Assembly (NCBI GenBank): GCA_016213895.1
Contig: JACQZJ010000012.1
Span: 1 to 61,614, forward strand
DNA length: 61,614 nucleotides
Direction of reading: 5' to 3'
Origin: Planctomycetota bacterium
Lineage (GTDB): Bacteria; Planctomycetota; B15-G4; JADJEK01
This document shows positions 1 through 8,989 of the stretch, one piece after another. Position 1 is the first letter of the stretch; each line of letters begins with the position of its first letter. The notes beneath the pieces are model-generated. The model was not told the DNA's origin and searched no databases. It saw only the letters and a list, made by a program, of their open reading frames with translations. The position numbers and the translations under genes were made by a program.

Positions 1-504
1 CGCCAAGACGACGCGCGTGCCGGCGCTCCGCGCGGCCGCGGCCGCCACTTCCCACTCGCCGCACACCTCGGCCAGGAAGCCCGTGCCCGCCGGGCTTTCC
101 TCGCGGAGCTCCTCGTCGCCGCGGTCGCCGTAGACGCCGATTGCCGAGGCCGAGACGAACAGGCGCGGCGGCGGCCGCTGCTCGGCCAGGACCTGGGCCA
201 AGAGCGCGGTGCCGCGCGCGCGGCTCCTGCGGATGCGCTCCTTGCGGGCTCTCGTCCAGCGCGCGGCGGCGATGTTCTCCCCCGCGAGGTGGAAGACCGC
301 GTCGAGATCCGCGAGCTTGTGCCGCTCGATGGTCCCGGCTTCGGGATCCCAGCGGATCGCCGCCGGCTGCGCCGCCGCGCCGCCGCGCTCGAGGCGCAGC
401 ACCTCGGCGCCGTCCGCGGCGAGCGCGCGGCACAGGGCCGAGCCGATGAAGCCGCCCGCTCCGCTGACCAGGACGCGCGCGCCTTGCGCCGCCCCGCCGC
501 TCAC
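1..504 (-). CDS. TIGR01777-type NAD(P)-dependent epimerase (YfcH/SDR-like), C-terminus outside window
   Basis: Only the first 168 codons lie in the window; the gene runs off the left edge. The N-terminus has a Rossmann dinucleotide-binding motif (GAGGFIGS) about 18 residues in, followed by HLAGENIAAARW and VSASAIGVYGD, which are hallmarks of the extended SDR subfamily TIGR01777 (E. coli YfcH). The second stretch includes the S...Y catalytic area. The GTG start at 504 overlaps the truB stop codon by 4 bases (GTGA), so translation is probably coupled to truB. The physiological substrate of this subfamily is not known, so no reaction is assigned. Confidence 0.8.
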   Translation of the reverse strand, partial: MSGGAAQGARVLVSGAGGFIGSALCRALAADGAEVLRLERGGAAAQPAAIRWDPEAGTIERHKLADLDAVFHLAGENIAAARWTRARKERIRRSRARGTALLAQVLAEQRPPPRLFVSASAIGVYGDRGDEELREESPAGTGFLAEVCGEWEVAAAAARSAGTRVVLA

Positions 505-1385
505 GGCGGGAACACCTTGCGCGGCCGCAGCACGCCCGCCTCCGGGTCCGGCTCGACGATGGCCAAGAGCGCCCCGTCCGGCCCGTGCGCGCGCAGGAGG
601 CGGCCGGCCACGGCCTGCTCGCGCGCCGCGCCGCGCAGGGGAAGAGTCCGGCCGTTCGCGAGCAGCCGCGCCTCCTCGGCGTCGAGCGCGAGCGCGGGCC
701 AGTCGCGCAGGCCCGCCTCCATGGGGAGCAGAAACTCCTGCAGGCGGCCGCCTTCCACCAGATCGAGAGGGCGCGCGTCGTCAATGGTGAAGACGCCGCA
801 GGCGGTGCGCCGCAGGGCCGCGAGGTGGCCGTGGCACCCGAGCCGCTCGCCGAGGTCGTGCGCGAGCGAGCGCACGTAGGTCCCGGCCGAACAGCGCACC
901 AGGAGCGTCGCGTCCGGCGGGCAATACTCCAGGAGGCGCAGCTCGTACACGTGCACCTCCCGCTCCGCCAGCTCGACGGGCTCGCCGGCGCGCGCCAGCT
1001 TGTAGGCGCGGCGGCCGGCGCTCCTCAGGGCGGAGAAGGCGGGCGGCCGCTGGCGGATGCGGCCGCGAAACGGCTGCAGGGCCTCTTCGACCTGCTCCTG
1101 GCCGGCCAGGACCGGCGCCTGGGCGAGGACCTTGCCGGTGGCGTCGTACGTGTCGGTCGCGGAGCCGAGCCGCACCGTCCCGCAATAGCACTTGTCGCAG
1201 CCGCTCAGGAACTCCGCCAGCCTGGTGGCGCGGCCGGCGCAGAGCACGAGCACGCCGCTGGCCATGGGATCGAGGGTGCCGGTGTGCCCGATGCGGCCCT
1301 CGCCGGAGACGCGCCGCACGGCCGCGACCACCTGGTGCGACGTGGCTCCCACGGGCTTGTTGATGACGAGGATGCCGTCGGTCAT
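501..1385 (-). CDS. truB: tRNA pseudouridine(55) synthase TruB
   Basis: This enzyme isomerises U55 to pseudouridine in the T-loop of nearly all tRNAs. The 294-residue product begins with ILVINKPVGATSH. It carries the catalytic motif GHTGTLDPMASG with the nucleophilic Asp at about residue 39, followed by VLCAGRATRL and later CSAGTYVRSLAHDLG, all diagnostic of TruB. Length is normal for the family. No strong Shine-Dalgarno is visible before the ATG at 1385. It is divergent from glgB across 98 bases and translationally coupled to the epimerase-like gene downstream. It is not next to rbfA or rpsO here, which differs from many bacteria. Confidence 0.95.
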   Translation of the reverse strand: MTDGILVINKPVGATSHQVVAAVRRVSGEGRIGHTGTLDPMASGVLVLCAGRATRLAEFLSGCDKCYCGTVRLGSATDTYDATGKVLAQAPVLAGQEQVEEALQPFRGRIRQRPPAFSALRSAGRRAYKLARAGEPVELAEREVHVYELRLLEYCPPDATLLVRCSAGTYVRSLAHDLGERLGCHGHLAALRRTACGVFTIDDARPLDLVEGGRLQEFLLPMEAGLRDWPALALDAEEARLLANGRTLPLRGAAREQAVAGRLLRAHGPDGALLAIVEPDPEAGVLRPRKVFPP

Positions 1386-1468
1386 GGATCGAGGAGGCGG
1401 CGTCCGCTGCTCTGCGCCTGCAAAGCGGCCCGGGCGCGAATGCTGGAAGGACGCGCCCGCCGCTGCAC

Positions 1469-1474
1469 TATACT
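1469..1474 (+). promoter_or_regulatory. candidate -10 box (TATACT) before glgB
   Basis: TATACT ends 9 bases before the glgB ATG, so a transcript from it would have almost no leader. A CTGGAA lies about 20 bases upstream, which is a poor -35 match. It belongs to a set of TAnnnT boxes that recur before gene starts in this window. No start-site data exist. Confidence 0.3.
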
Positions 1475-1483
1475 CGCGTCACC

Positions 1484-3436
1484 ATGCCAAACGACCCGCA
1501 GGCCAGGAGCTTCCGCCGCGTCACCCGTCTGAGCGGCGACGACGTCTACCTGTTCAACGAGGGGTCGCACTTCCGCATCTACGAGAAGCTCGGCGCCCAC
1601 CTGATGGACGTCGACGGGGTGAGCGGCGCCTACTTCGCCGTGTGGGCGCCCGATGCTCTCCGCGTCTCGCTGATCGGCAGCTTCAACGAATGGCGCCCCG
1701 AGGCCCACCCGCTGGCGCCGCACGGTTCCTCGGGGATCTGGGAGGCGTTCGTCCCGGGCGTGCAGCACGGGGCCTCGTACAAGTTCCACGTCGTCTCGCG
1801 CCACCGCGGCTACGTCGTGGACAAGTCCGACCCGTACGGCGTCTGCCAGGAGGTCGCTCCGCGCACCGCCTCGCGCGTCTGGGACCTGGCCTACCAGTGG
1901 GGCGACGAGGAGTGGATGGCCGGGCGCGCGCGCCGCCAGGCGCTGGACCAGCCGCTCTCGATCTACGAGGTGCACGCGGGCTCCTGGCGGCGCGTGCCCG
2001 GGGAGGAGAACCGCAGCCTTACCTACCTCGAGCTGGCGCCGCTCCTGGCCGAGCACGTCAAGTCCCTGGGCTTCACGCACGTGCAGTTCCTGCCGCTCCT
2101 CGAGCACCCCTTCTACGGCACCTGGGGCTACGGGGCGACCGGCTACTTCGCGGTCACCAGCCGCTACGGAACGCCCCAGGACTTCATGCGCCTCGTCGAC
2201 CACCTGCATCGCCAGGGGATCGGCGTCTTCCTCGACTGGGTGCCGGCCCACTTCCCCTCGGACGAGGCGTCGCTCGGCTTCTTCGACGGGACGCACCTCT
2301 ACGAGCACGCCGATCCGCGCCGCGGCTACCACCCGGACTGGAACAGCCTCATCTTCAACTTCGGCCGCCACGAGATCCGGAGCTTCCTGATCAGCAGCGC
2401 GAGCTTCTGGCTGGACAAGTACCACATCGACGGCCTGCGCGTGGACGCGGTCGCCTCGATGCTCTACCTCGACTACTCGCGCAAGGCCGGGGAGTGGCTG
2501 CCGAACCGCTACGGCGGCAAGGAGAACCTCGACGCCATCGACTTCCTCAAGCGGCTGAACGAGCACCTCTACGGCACGTTTCCCGGGGTGCAGACCGTGG
2601 CCGAGGAGTCGACGGCCTGGCCGATGGTCTCGCGGCCCGTGTACCTCGGGGGCCTCGGCTTCGGCCTCAAGTGGGACATGGGCTGGATGCACGACACGCT
2701 GGCCTACATGGCGAGCGATCCGGTGCACAGGAAGTTCAAGCACAGCGAGATCACCTTCCGCCAGCTCTACTCCGAGGCCGAGAACTTCATGCTGCCGCTC
2801 TCGCACGACGAGGTGGTGCACGGCAAGGGATCGCTCCTCGGCAGGATGCCGGGGGACGCGTGGCAGAAGTTCGCCAACCTGCGCCTGCTCTACGCCTGGA
2901 TGTTCGCCCAGAACGGCAAGAAGCTGCTCTTCATGGGCGGCGAACTCGGCCAGTGGAACGAGTGGAGCCACGAGGCGGCGCTCGACTGGAACCTGCTCGA
3001 GTACGCGCCGCATCAGGGAGTGAGCCGCCTGGTGCGCCGGCTGAACGAGCTTTATTGCGCGGAGCGCTCCCTGCACGCGCGCGACACGGGAGGAGGCGGC
3101 TTCGAGTGGATCGACTGCCACGACGCGGACAACAGCGTGCTCTGCCTGCTGCGCCGCTCCGAGGAGCCGGAGGACGTGATGGTCGTGGCCCTGAACTTCA
3201 CGCCCGTGCCGCGCGGCGGCTACAAGATCGGCGTGCCGCACGCCGGGACGTGGCGCGTGCTGTTGAACGGCGACGACGAAGAGTTCGGAGGGAGCGGCTA
3301 CGTGCGGGCCCGCGCCTTCCAGAGCGAGCCGCGTGCGTGGCACGGACGCCCGCATTCGCTGTCCGTGGCGCTGCCGCCGCTCGCCGCGCTCTTCCTCAAG
3401 CGCGACGCCGGGCCGGGCGGCGGCCCGGGACAGTGA
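1484..3436 (+). CDS. glgB: 1,4-alpha-glucan branching enzyme GlgB (GH13)
   Basis: It makes alpha-1,6 branches in glycogen by transferring alpha-1,4 glucan segments. The 650-residue protein has an N-terminal CBM48 region (about 45-130, with FAVWAPDA and GSFNEW) and a GH13 barrel. Conserved regions are visible: DWVPAHF (251-257), GLRVDAVASM with nucleophile Asp321, AEEST with acid Glu374, and LSHDEVVHGKGS (439-450). A C-terminal beta domain follows. The length matches the shorter GlgB type, which has a single N-terminal module. It is followed 43 bases later by a GH57-type enzyme on the same strand, suggesting a small alpha-glucan operon. Confidence 0.95.
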   Translation: MPNDPQARSFRRVTRLSGDDVYLFNEGSHFRIYEKLGAHLMDVDGVSGAYFAVWAPDALRVSLIGSFNEWRPEAHPLAPHGSSGIWEAFVPGVQHGASYKFHVVSRHRGYVVDKSDPYGVCQEVAPRTASRVWDLAYQWGDEEWMAGRARRQALDQPLSIYEVHAGSWRRVPGEENRSLTYLELAPLLAEHVKSLGFTHVQFLPLLEHPFYGTWGYGATGYFAVTSRYGTPQDFMRLVDHLHRQGIGVFLDWVPAHFPSDEASLGFFDGTHLYEHADPRRGYHPDWNSLIFNFGRHEIRSFLISSASFWLDKYHIDGLRVDAVASMLYLDYSRKAGEWLPNRYGGKENLDAIDFLKRLNEHLYGTFPGVQTVAEESTAWPMVSRPVYLGGLGFGLKWDMGWMHDTLAYMASDPVHRKFKHSEITFRQLYSEAENFMLPLSHDEVVHGKGSLLGRMPGDAWQKFANLRLLYAWMFAQNGKKLLFMGGELGQWNEWSHEAALDWNLLEYAPHQGVSRLVRRLNELYCAERSLHARDTGGGGFEWIDCHDADNSVLCLLRRSEEPEDVMVVALNFTPVPRGGYKIGVPHAGTWRVLLNGDDEEFGGSGYVRARAFQSEPRAWHGRPHSLSVALPPLAALFLKRDAGPGGGPGQ

Positions 3437-3479
3437 GGAGCAAGGCGCGCCGCGCCGTCCGGGCGCAGGCCAGCGATCG

Positions 3480-5909
3480 ATGAACCGCTACATCTGCGTC
3501 CACGGACACTTCTACCAGCCGCCGCGGGAGAACCCCTGCCTCGAGGCGATCGAGCTGCAGGAAAGCGCCCATCCCTATCACGACTGGAACGAGCGCATCA
3601 CGGCGGAATGCTACGCGCCCAACGCCGCGGCGCGCATCCTGGACGAGCGCGGGCGCATCGCGCGCATCGTCAGCAACTACGAGAGCATCAGCTTCAACTT
3701 CGGGCCGACGCTGCTCGCCTGGATGGAAGAGCACGCACGCGAGTCCTACCGCGCGCTGCTCGAGGCGGATCGCGCCAGCCGCGCGCGCTTCTCCGGACAC
3801 GGCTCGGCCCTGGCGCAGGTCTACCACCACGCGATCATGCCGCTCTGCAACGCGCGCGACAAGCGCACGCAGGTGCGCTGGGGGATACGCGACTTCGAGC
3901 GCCGCTTCGCGCGCCGGCCCGAGGGCATGTGGCTGGCGGAGACGGCCGTCGACCTGGAGTCGCTCGACCTCCTGGCCGAGCACGGCATCCTCTTCACCAT
4001 CCTCGCCCCGCGCCAGGCCAGGCGTGTCCGGCGCAGCGGCGCGGCGCAGTGGAGCGACGCCTCCGGCGGCAGGATCGACGCGCAGCGCCCCTACCGCCTC
4101 GACCTGCCCTCGGGAAGGTCGATCGCGCTGTTCTTCTACGACGGGCCGATCTCGCAGGCCATCGCCTTCGAGGGGCTCTTGAGCGACGGCGAGCAGCTCG
4201 TGAGGCGCCTGCTCGGCGGCTTCGCCGAGAAGAAGCGCGGCGCGCAGCTCGTGCCCGTGGCCGTGGACGGCGAGACCTTCGGGCACCACCACAAGTACGG
4301 CGAGATGGCGCTCGCCTACGCCCTCGCCGCCGTGGAGGCGCGCGGCCTGGCGCGCCTCACCAACTTCGGCGAGTACCTGGAGATGAACCCGCCGGGCTGG
4401 GAGGCGGAGATCGTCGAGAACAGCTCGTGGAGCTGCGTGCACGGCGTGGAGCGCTGGCGCGGCGACTGCGGCTGCAGCGTCGGCCGCGGCGGCCTGCGCC
4501 AGGCCTGGCGCAAGCCCTTGCGCGAAGCGCTCGACTGGCTGCGCGACAGCATCGCGCCCCTTTTCGAGCGCGAGGCGGCGCCCTTCCTCAAGTCGCCGTG
4601 GGACGCCCGGGACGCCTACGTCGCGCTCGTGCTCGACCGCGGCGAGGAGGCGCTGCGCCAGTTCCTCGCCGCCCAGGCCACGCGCCCGCTCGAGCGGCGC
4701 GAGGTGCAGGCGGTCCTCGAGCTGCTCGAGATGCAGCGCCACGCCCTGCACATGTACACGAGCTGCGGCTGGTTCTTCGACGACCTGGCGGGCATCGAGA
4801 CGGTGCAGGTCCTCTTCTACGCCGGCCGCGTCCTGCAGCTCGCCGCCAAGCGCTTCGGCCCGGGGCTGGAGGAGCCGTTCCTGCAGCGCCTGGCGCGGGC
4901 CGAGAGCAACGACCCCACCGAGGGAAACGGCCGTGCGCTCTTCGAGAGCCAGGTGCGGCCGGGGCTCGCCGACCTGGAGACGGTGGCCGCGCACCACGCC
5001 GTCTCCGGCTTCTTCGGCGAGCGCAAGGCGCGGGAGAGGATCTACTGCTACGCCCTGACGCGCGAGAGCTGTCACACGGACACGCGCAACGGCTCACATC
5101 TCTGCCTCGGCCGGGTCGAGGTGCGTTCGGAGGTGACGAGCGAGAGCGCGCTCCTTTCCTACGGGTTCGTGCATTTCGGCGGCCACCTGCTGAACGGCGG
5201 GATCGCCCGCCTGGAGAGCGATCAGGAGTATCTGCAGGCGGTCGCGGAGGTGAGCGCGACCTTCCGCCACGGCGACCTGCGCGCCATCCTGCGCGCCATC
5301 GAGCGGCGCTTCGGCGCGGCCGACTACTCGCTGCGCTCGCTCTTCCGCGACGAGCAGCGGCGCATCGCCGCCCTGCTCCTCGAGGAGGAGGGCGCCGAGG
5401 TCGAGGCCAAGTACCGGCGCATCTACGACCAGCTCCTGCCGCTCCTGGAGTTTCTGAACGACCTGACCATCCCGGTGCCGCGCATCTTCCGGCCGGCCGC
5501 CGAATTCGCCCTCGACAGCTACCTGCGCGAGGCCCTGGAGACCGTGCCGCCGGACGCCGAGCGCGTGCATGGCCTGCTCAAGGAGGCGCGCTCCCAGGGG
5601 ATCGCGCTCGACATGCAGCAGCTCGGCTTCACGCTGCGGCGCGGCATCGACGCGCTCGCGGACCAGCTCCGCGGCGACGCGCAGAACGTCGAGTTGCTCG
5701 ATCATCTCGAACGCGCCATCGATCTCTGCCGCTCTGCGCCCTTCCCGCTCGACCTGTGGCGGGCGCAGAACGCCTGCTGGGCCCTCGCCCAGTCGGAGTA
5801 CGGCGCGGCGCGGGCGCGGGCCCTGGCCGGCGACGCGAGCGCGCGCGAATGGATCGAGCGCTTCGCGCGCCTGCTTGATAAGCTCGCCATGCGTCCACCT
5901 TCCGCGTAG
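3480..5909 (+). CDS. GH57-family glycoside hydrolase with DUF3536-like C-terminal region
   Basis: The 809-residue protein starts MNRYICVHGHFYQPPRENP, the typical opening of the GH57 subgroup that carries a DUF3536 tail. The GH57-like half (about 1-340) includes MWLAETAVDLESLDLLAEHGI, where the Glu is the likely nucleophile, and GETFGHHHKYGE. The C-terminal half is helical and contains HMYTSCGWFFDD and a segment rich in Glu, Arg and Leu. GH57 enzymes act on alpha-glucans (amylases, branching enzymes, amylopullulanases), but this subgroup has no firm activity known to me. Next to glgB, a role in glycogen remodelling or breakdown is a reasonable inference. An in-frame start further upstream exists, but conserved sequence begins at 3480. 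Confidence 0.88.
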   Translation: MNRYICVHGHFYQPPRENPCLEAIELQESAHPYHDWNERITAECYAPNAAARILDERGRIARIVSNYESISFNFGPTLLAWMEEHARESYRALLEADRASRARFSGHGSALAQVYHHAIMPLCNARDKRTQVRWGIRDFERRFARRPEGMWLAETAVDLESLDLLAEHGILFTILAPRQARRVRRSGAAQWSDASGGRIDAQRPYRLDLPSGRSIALFFYDGPISQAIAFEGLLSDGEQLVRRLLGGFAEKKRGAQLVPVAVDGETFGHHHKYGEMALAYALAAVEARGLARLTNFGEYLEMNPPGWEAEIVENSSWSCVHGVERWRGDCGCSVGRGGLRQAWRKPLREALDWLRDSIAPLFEREAAPFLKSPWDARDAYVALVLDRGEEALRQFLAAQATRPLERREVQAVLELLEMQRHALHMYTSCGWFFDDLAGIETVQVLFYAGRVLQLAAKRFGPGLEEPFLQRLARAESNDPTEGNGRALFESQVRPGLADLETVAAHHAVSGFFGERKARERIYCYALTRESCHTDTRNGSHLCLGRVEVRSEVTSESALLSYGFVHFGGHLLNGGIARLESDQEYLQAVAEVSATFRHGDLRAILRAIERRFGAADYSLRSLFRDEQRRIAALLLEEEGAEVEAKYRRIYDQLLPLLEFLNDLTIPVPRIFRPAAEFALDSYLREALETVPPDAERVHGLLKEARSQGIALDMQQLGFTLRRGIDALADQLRGDAQNVELLDHLERAIDLCRSAPFPLDLWRAQNACWALAQSEYGAARARALAGDASAREWIERFARLLDKLAMRPPSA

Positions 5910-5923
5910 ACAAGGAGTCCATC

Positions 5924-6448
5924 GTGGCCACCATCAGCCGTCTTGCCGCTTGCACCGTGCTCCTGGCGGGGCTTGCCGCCGCCGTTCCCGCCTGCTCCAA
6001 GGCCGGTGACGATTCGACCAAGGCGCTCGCCGCCTCGAAGACCGAGGTGGCGAAGGCGATCAAGGCGGCGAAGCAGCACGTCGGCGAGGGCTTCGCCACC
6101 GAGGTGGAGCTGGAGATGGACGCGGACAAGCCGGTCTACCAGGTCGAGTTCGTGTGCGGCGGCAAGCTCAAGGGCGTGACCGTGGACGCGGTCGAGGGCG
6201 CGATCCTCGGCGCCAAGGAGTTCGAGCCGAGCGAGAAGGAAAAGGCGATCATCGCCGCCCTCGAGGCCGTGCCCGAGGAGGCTCGTCTCGGCCTGGCCAA
6301 GGCCGTCAAGGAGGCGGTCGACCAGGCGAAGGGCGCCTCGCCCGTCGAGGTCGACCTCAGGCTGGAGGCGGAGCGCCTCTTCTACGACGTCCGGCTGCTG
6401 CTGAACGGCGAGAGCCGCAGCGTGCAGATCGACCTGAAGAAGCCGTGA
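5924..6448 (+). CDS. PepSY-like exported lipoprotein, hypothetical
   Basis: This 174-residue protein begins at a GTG preceded by AAGGAG (5912-5917), 14 bases after the GH57 gene. The N-terminus is a signal peptide ending in VPAC, a weak lipobox, so it may be a lipoprotein. About residues 40-105 resemble a PepSY domain: helix, then EVELEMDADKPVYQVEF, then VTVDAVEGAILG. A second, more diverged copy fills 110-174 (VEVDLRLEAERLFYDVRL). PepSY domains are extracytoplasmic and sometimes inhibit proteases or sense ligands. Spacing suggests co-transcription with the upstream glucan genes, but no functional link is evident. Confidence 0.65.
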   Translation: MATISRLAACTVLLAGLAAAVPACSKAGDDSTKALAASKTEVAKAIKAAKQHVGEGFATEVELEMDADKPVYQVEFVCGGKLKGVTVDAVEGAILGAKEFEPSEKEKAIIAALEAVPEEARLGLAKAVKEAVDQAKGASPVEVDLRLEAERLFYDVRLLLNGESRSVQIDLKKP

Positions 6449-6501
6449 GCACGCGGGGGCGCGCGGTCAGGCGCGTGCCCTGGAGGCCTGTCGAGACCTG
6501 G

Positions 6502-6507
6502 TAGAAT
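6502..6507 (+). promoter_or_regulatory. candidate -10 box (TAGAAT) before the FG-GAP gene
   Basis: TAGAAT stands 77 bases before the ATG at 6585. A CTGGAG 16 bases upstream is a possible weak -35. The leader in between is GC-rich and shows GGGAGAG as a ribosome-binding site close to the ATG. Confidence 0.3.
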
Positions 6508-6584
6508 GCTCCTACCGGCGCCGCCGGGATTGGGCGACGTCCGGTGGGGCTCATCGAATCGGCGCATTCACTGGGAGAGCTGCC

Positions 6585-8804
6585 ATGAAGCGTCGGGTCG
6601 CATCGCTCGGGGTCGCGGGGTTCTTTGTCTTTGTCGCGCCGATGCTGGGACGAGCGGCGGTCGCGACGCCCGACTACGCCTTCACCCTGGGCGTCCCGGC
6701 GGCCGATGGAAGGTCGCGCTGGACGGCGGAGAACCCGGCGCAGGGGCTGGTCGCGACGTTCGGCGACACGGGCGTTCGGGTCGAGCAGACGGCGGCGCCC
6801 GAGGCGGCGTCGCTCCTGACGCTCAGGCTCGTCGCATGGGGATGGAAGAGCGCGCTCGGGGCGCCGGAGCCGCCGGAGATCGTCAGCGATGGCGCGCGCC
6901 TCGAGTGCCGCCGCGGCTCGCTCACCGAGTGGTACGTCAACGCAAGGGAGGGCCTGGAGCAGGGCTTCACCATCGCCGCGCCGCCCGCGCAGGCGGGCGG
7001 CGGCGATGTTCTGGAAGTCCGAATGGCCTTCGGCGGCACGCTCGCGCCGCAAGTCGACGAGGACCGTGATGGCCTGACGCTGGTCGACGCGGAGGGCGAG
7101 GCGCGCCTGTCGTACTCGGGTCTCGTTGCGTGGGACGCGACCGGCCGGGAGCTTCCGGCCTCGCTGGAGGAGCGCGAGGCGGGAGGCGTGGCGATTCTCG
7201 TCCGCGCCGAGGGCGCGGCGTGGCCGATCGTTGTCGATCCGGTGATCGCGACGCAGGAGGCCCAGCTCTTCGCTTCCGACGCCGCGATGTTCGACAACTT
7301 CGGCTGTTCCGTGTCCCTTTGTGGCGAGACGGCGCTGGTCGGGGCCAACGGGGACGACCACGACGGCGGACCGGCTGCCGGCTCGGCCTACGTGTTCGCG
7401 CGGAGCGGCACGACCTGGAAAGAGCAGGCCAAGCTGATTGCGTCCGACGCCGCGGGCATGGACTACTTTGGCTTCTCCGTGTCCCTTTGTGGCGAGACGG
7501 CGCTCGTCGGGGCTTTCGGGGACGATCACGCCGGGGGGATGGCTGCCGGCTCCGCCTACGTCTTCGTGCGGACCAGGGCGACCTGGACCGAGCAGACCAA
7601 GCTCATTGCTGCCGACGCCGCGACGAGTGACTTGTTTGGCAGTTCTGTTTCCCTCTCCGGCGACACGGCGCTCGTCGGGGCGCCTGGCGACGACCACTAC
7701 GGCTCTACGAATGCCGGCTCGGCCTACGTGTTCGTGCGGAGCGGGACGACCTGGACCCAGCAGGCCAAGCTCAAAGCTGCCGACGCCACAATCTACGACG
7801 GCTTCGGCTCCTCCGTCTCAGTTTCGGGCGAGACGGCGCTCGTCGGGTGCCCCTCGGACGACCACGGCGTCACGTCGAATGCCGGCTCCGCCTACGTCTT
7901 CATCCGGAATGGGGCGACCTGGACCGAGCAAGCCAAGCTCATCGCTGCCGACGCCGCACACGGCGACGGGTTTGGCGGTTCCGTCTCCCTCTTCGGTGAT
8001 ACGGCGCTCGTCGGAGCATGCTATGACGACAAGGCCGGCTGGACTGATGCCGGAGCGGCCTACGTCTTCATCCGGAGCGGGACGACCTGGACCCAGCAGG
8101 CGAAGCTCACCGCTGGTGACGCCGCGAACACCGACGGATTCGGCTATTCCGTCTCGCTGTCCAGCGACACGGCCTTGATCGGGGCTTGCCAGGACGACCA
8201 CGGCGGAGGGATGGATGCCGGCTCGGCCTACGTCTTCTTGCGGTGCGGAACCACCTGGACCGAGCAGGCCAAGCTCATTGCTGCCGACGCCACCAGCGGC
8301 GATGGTCTCGGCCGTTCCGTCTCACTCTCGGGCGACAGAGCGCTCGTCGGGGCCCCTGGCTCGGGCCCGGTGTTTAGTGGTTCAGCCTACGCGTTTCGCC
8401 TCGAGACTTGCGGCACGGCCGCCGCCTATGGGGCCGGCTGTGCCGGTTCGGGCGGCTTCGCGCCGGCCCTCGCGCTGACGGGCTGCCCGGCGCCGACCCA
8501 GGTCGTGCAGCTCTCTCTGACCGAGGGCTTGGGCGGCAGCCTGGCGCTCTTCCTCTTCGGCGGAGGCCAGGCTAGCGTGCCGATCGGCGGGGGCTGCACC
8601 TTCCTCCTGAGCCCCGTGCTGCCGCTGCAGTCCATTCTGCCTCTTGGAGGCGCGGGACCGGGGAATGGCTCGATCGTCCTTCCGGGCACGGTGTGCGCGG
8701 GCGCCGCCGGTCACACCTTCACGACGCAGGCCGCCGTTCTGGACGCAGCCTCGCCGCTGGGCTTCTCGCTGACGAACGGGGTGCTCGTCCAGGTCGTCCC
8801 CTGA
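6585..8804 (+). CDS. Secreted FG-GAP (beta-propeller) repeat protein
   Basis: The 739-residue protein has a signal peptide (hydrophobic run about 8-24, possible cleavage after GRAA). It then has an N-terminal beta-rich domain (about 28-225) and seven tandem 56-residue units (about 228-600) of the form DGFGSSVSLSGDTALVGAPGDD...GSAYVF, which is the integrin-like FG-GAP pattern. Seven blades suggest a seven-bladed propeller. The tail from YGAGCAGSGGF to NGVLVQVVP resembles C-terminal domains I associate with planctomycete-type secreted proteins. Likely role is extracellular binding or adhesion; no catalytic motif is seen. ATG at 6585 follows GGGAGAGCTGCC. Confidence 0.85.
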   Translation: MKRRVASLGVAGFFVFVAPMLGRAAVATPDYAFTLGVPAADGRSRWTAENPAQGLVATFGDTGVRVEQTAAPEAASLLTLRLVAWGWKSALGAPEPPEIVSDGARLECRRGSLTEWYVNAREGLEQGFTIAAPPAQAGGGDVLEVRMAFGGTLAPQVDEDRDGLTLVDAEGEARLSYSGLVAWDATGRELPASLEEREAGGVAILVRAEGAAWPIVVDPVIATQEAQLFASDAAMFDNFGCSVSLCGETALVGANGDDHDGGPAAGSAYVFARSGTTWKEQAKLIASDAAGMDYFGFSVSLCGETALVGAFGDDHAGGMAAGSAYVFVRTRATWTEQTKLIAADAATSDLFGSSVSLSGDTALVGAPGDDHYGSTNAGSAYVFVRSGTTWTQQAKLKAADATIYDGFGSSVSVSGETALVGCPSDDHGVTSNAGSAYVFIRNGATWTEQAKLIAADAAHGDGFGGSVSLFGDTALVGACYDDKAGWTDAGAAYVFIRSGTTWTQQAKLTAGDAANTDGFGYSVSLSSDTALIGACQDDHGGGMDAGSAYVFLRCGTTWTEQAKLIAADATSGDGLGRSVSLSGDRALVGAPGSGPVFSGSAYAFRLETCGTAAAYGAGCAGSGGFAPALALTGCPAPTQVVQLSLTEGLGGSLALFLFGGGQASVPIGGGCTFLLSPVLPLQSILPLGGAGPGNGSIVLPGTVCAGAAGHTFTTQAAVLDAASPLGFSLTNGVLVQVVP
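7266..8400 (+). repeat. Seven tandem 168-bp coding repeats (FG-GAP blades)
   Basis: The equivalent point of each unit (GGCGAGAC or a variant) falls at 7323, 7491, 7659, 7827, 7995, 8163 and 8331. The period is exactly 168 bp (56 codons) each time, with no insertion or deletion. Units remain alike at nucleotide level (for example TCGGCCTACGT and GACCTGGACC recur), which suggests recent duplication or ongoing gene conversion. The seventh unit is the most degenerate and runs into the C-terminal domain. Confidence 0.9.
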
Positions 8805-8989
8805 GCCTGCCCTCTCGAGCAGCGCCTTGCTGCTCCGGAAGCGCCCGAGGCCCGGCAGGCCCAGGGGGGGCTGGGCGTTCCGCGAGCCCGCAGTGCATGC
8901 GGTAGCTCACGCCGGCGCGGCTCGCCCTCTGGGAGCGCCGAGGCGACCGCGCCTGCGATGAGAGCATCCGCGCCCGACGCGGGCTTTCC

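Noticed and set aside
1382-3355. Long open frame antisense to glgB (and similar ones opposite other genes)
   Set aside because: High GC makes antisense frames long; the translation is His/Val/Arg/Ala-rich low complexity without family motifs, while the sense frame is a clear GlgB.
8869-8886. 6-bp hairpin (GCCCAG / CTGGGC, loop of G) between the FG-GAP gene and meaB, as a terminator
   Set aside because: It is followed by GTTC rather than a U-run on either strand, and such short GC stems are frequent by chance in this sequence.
8972-8987. GCCCG-ACG-CGGGC-TTT at the end of meaB as an intrinsic terminator of the plus-strand gene
   Set aside because: The stem has only 5 bp and the T-run 3 bases; it also touches the meaB stop region.
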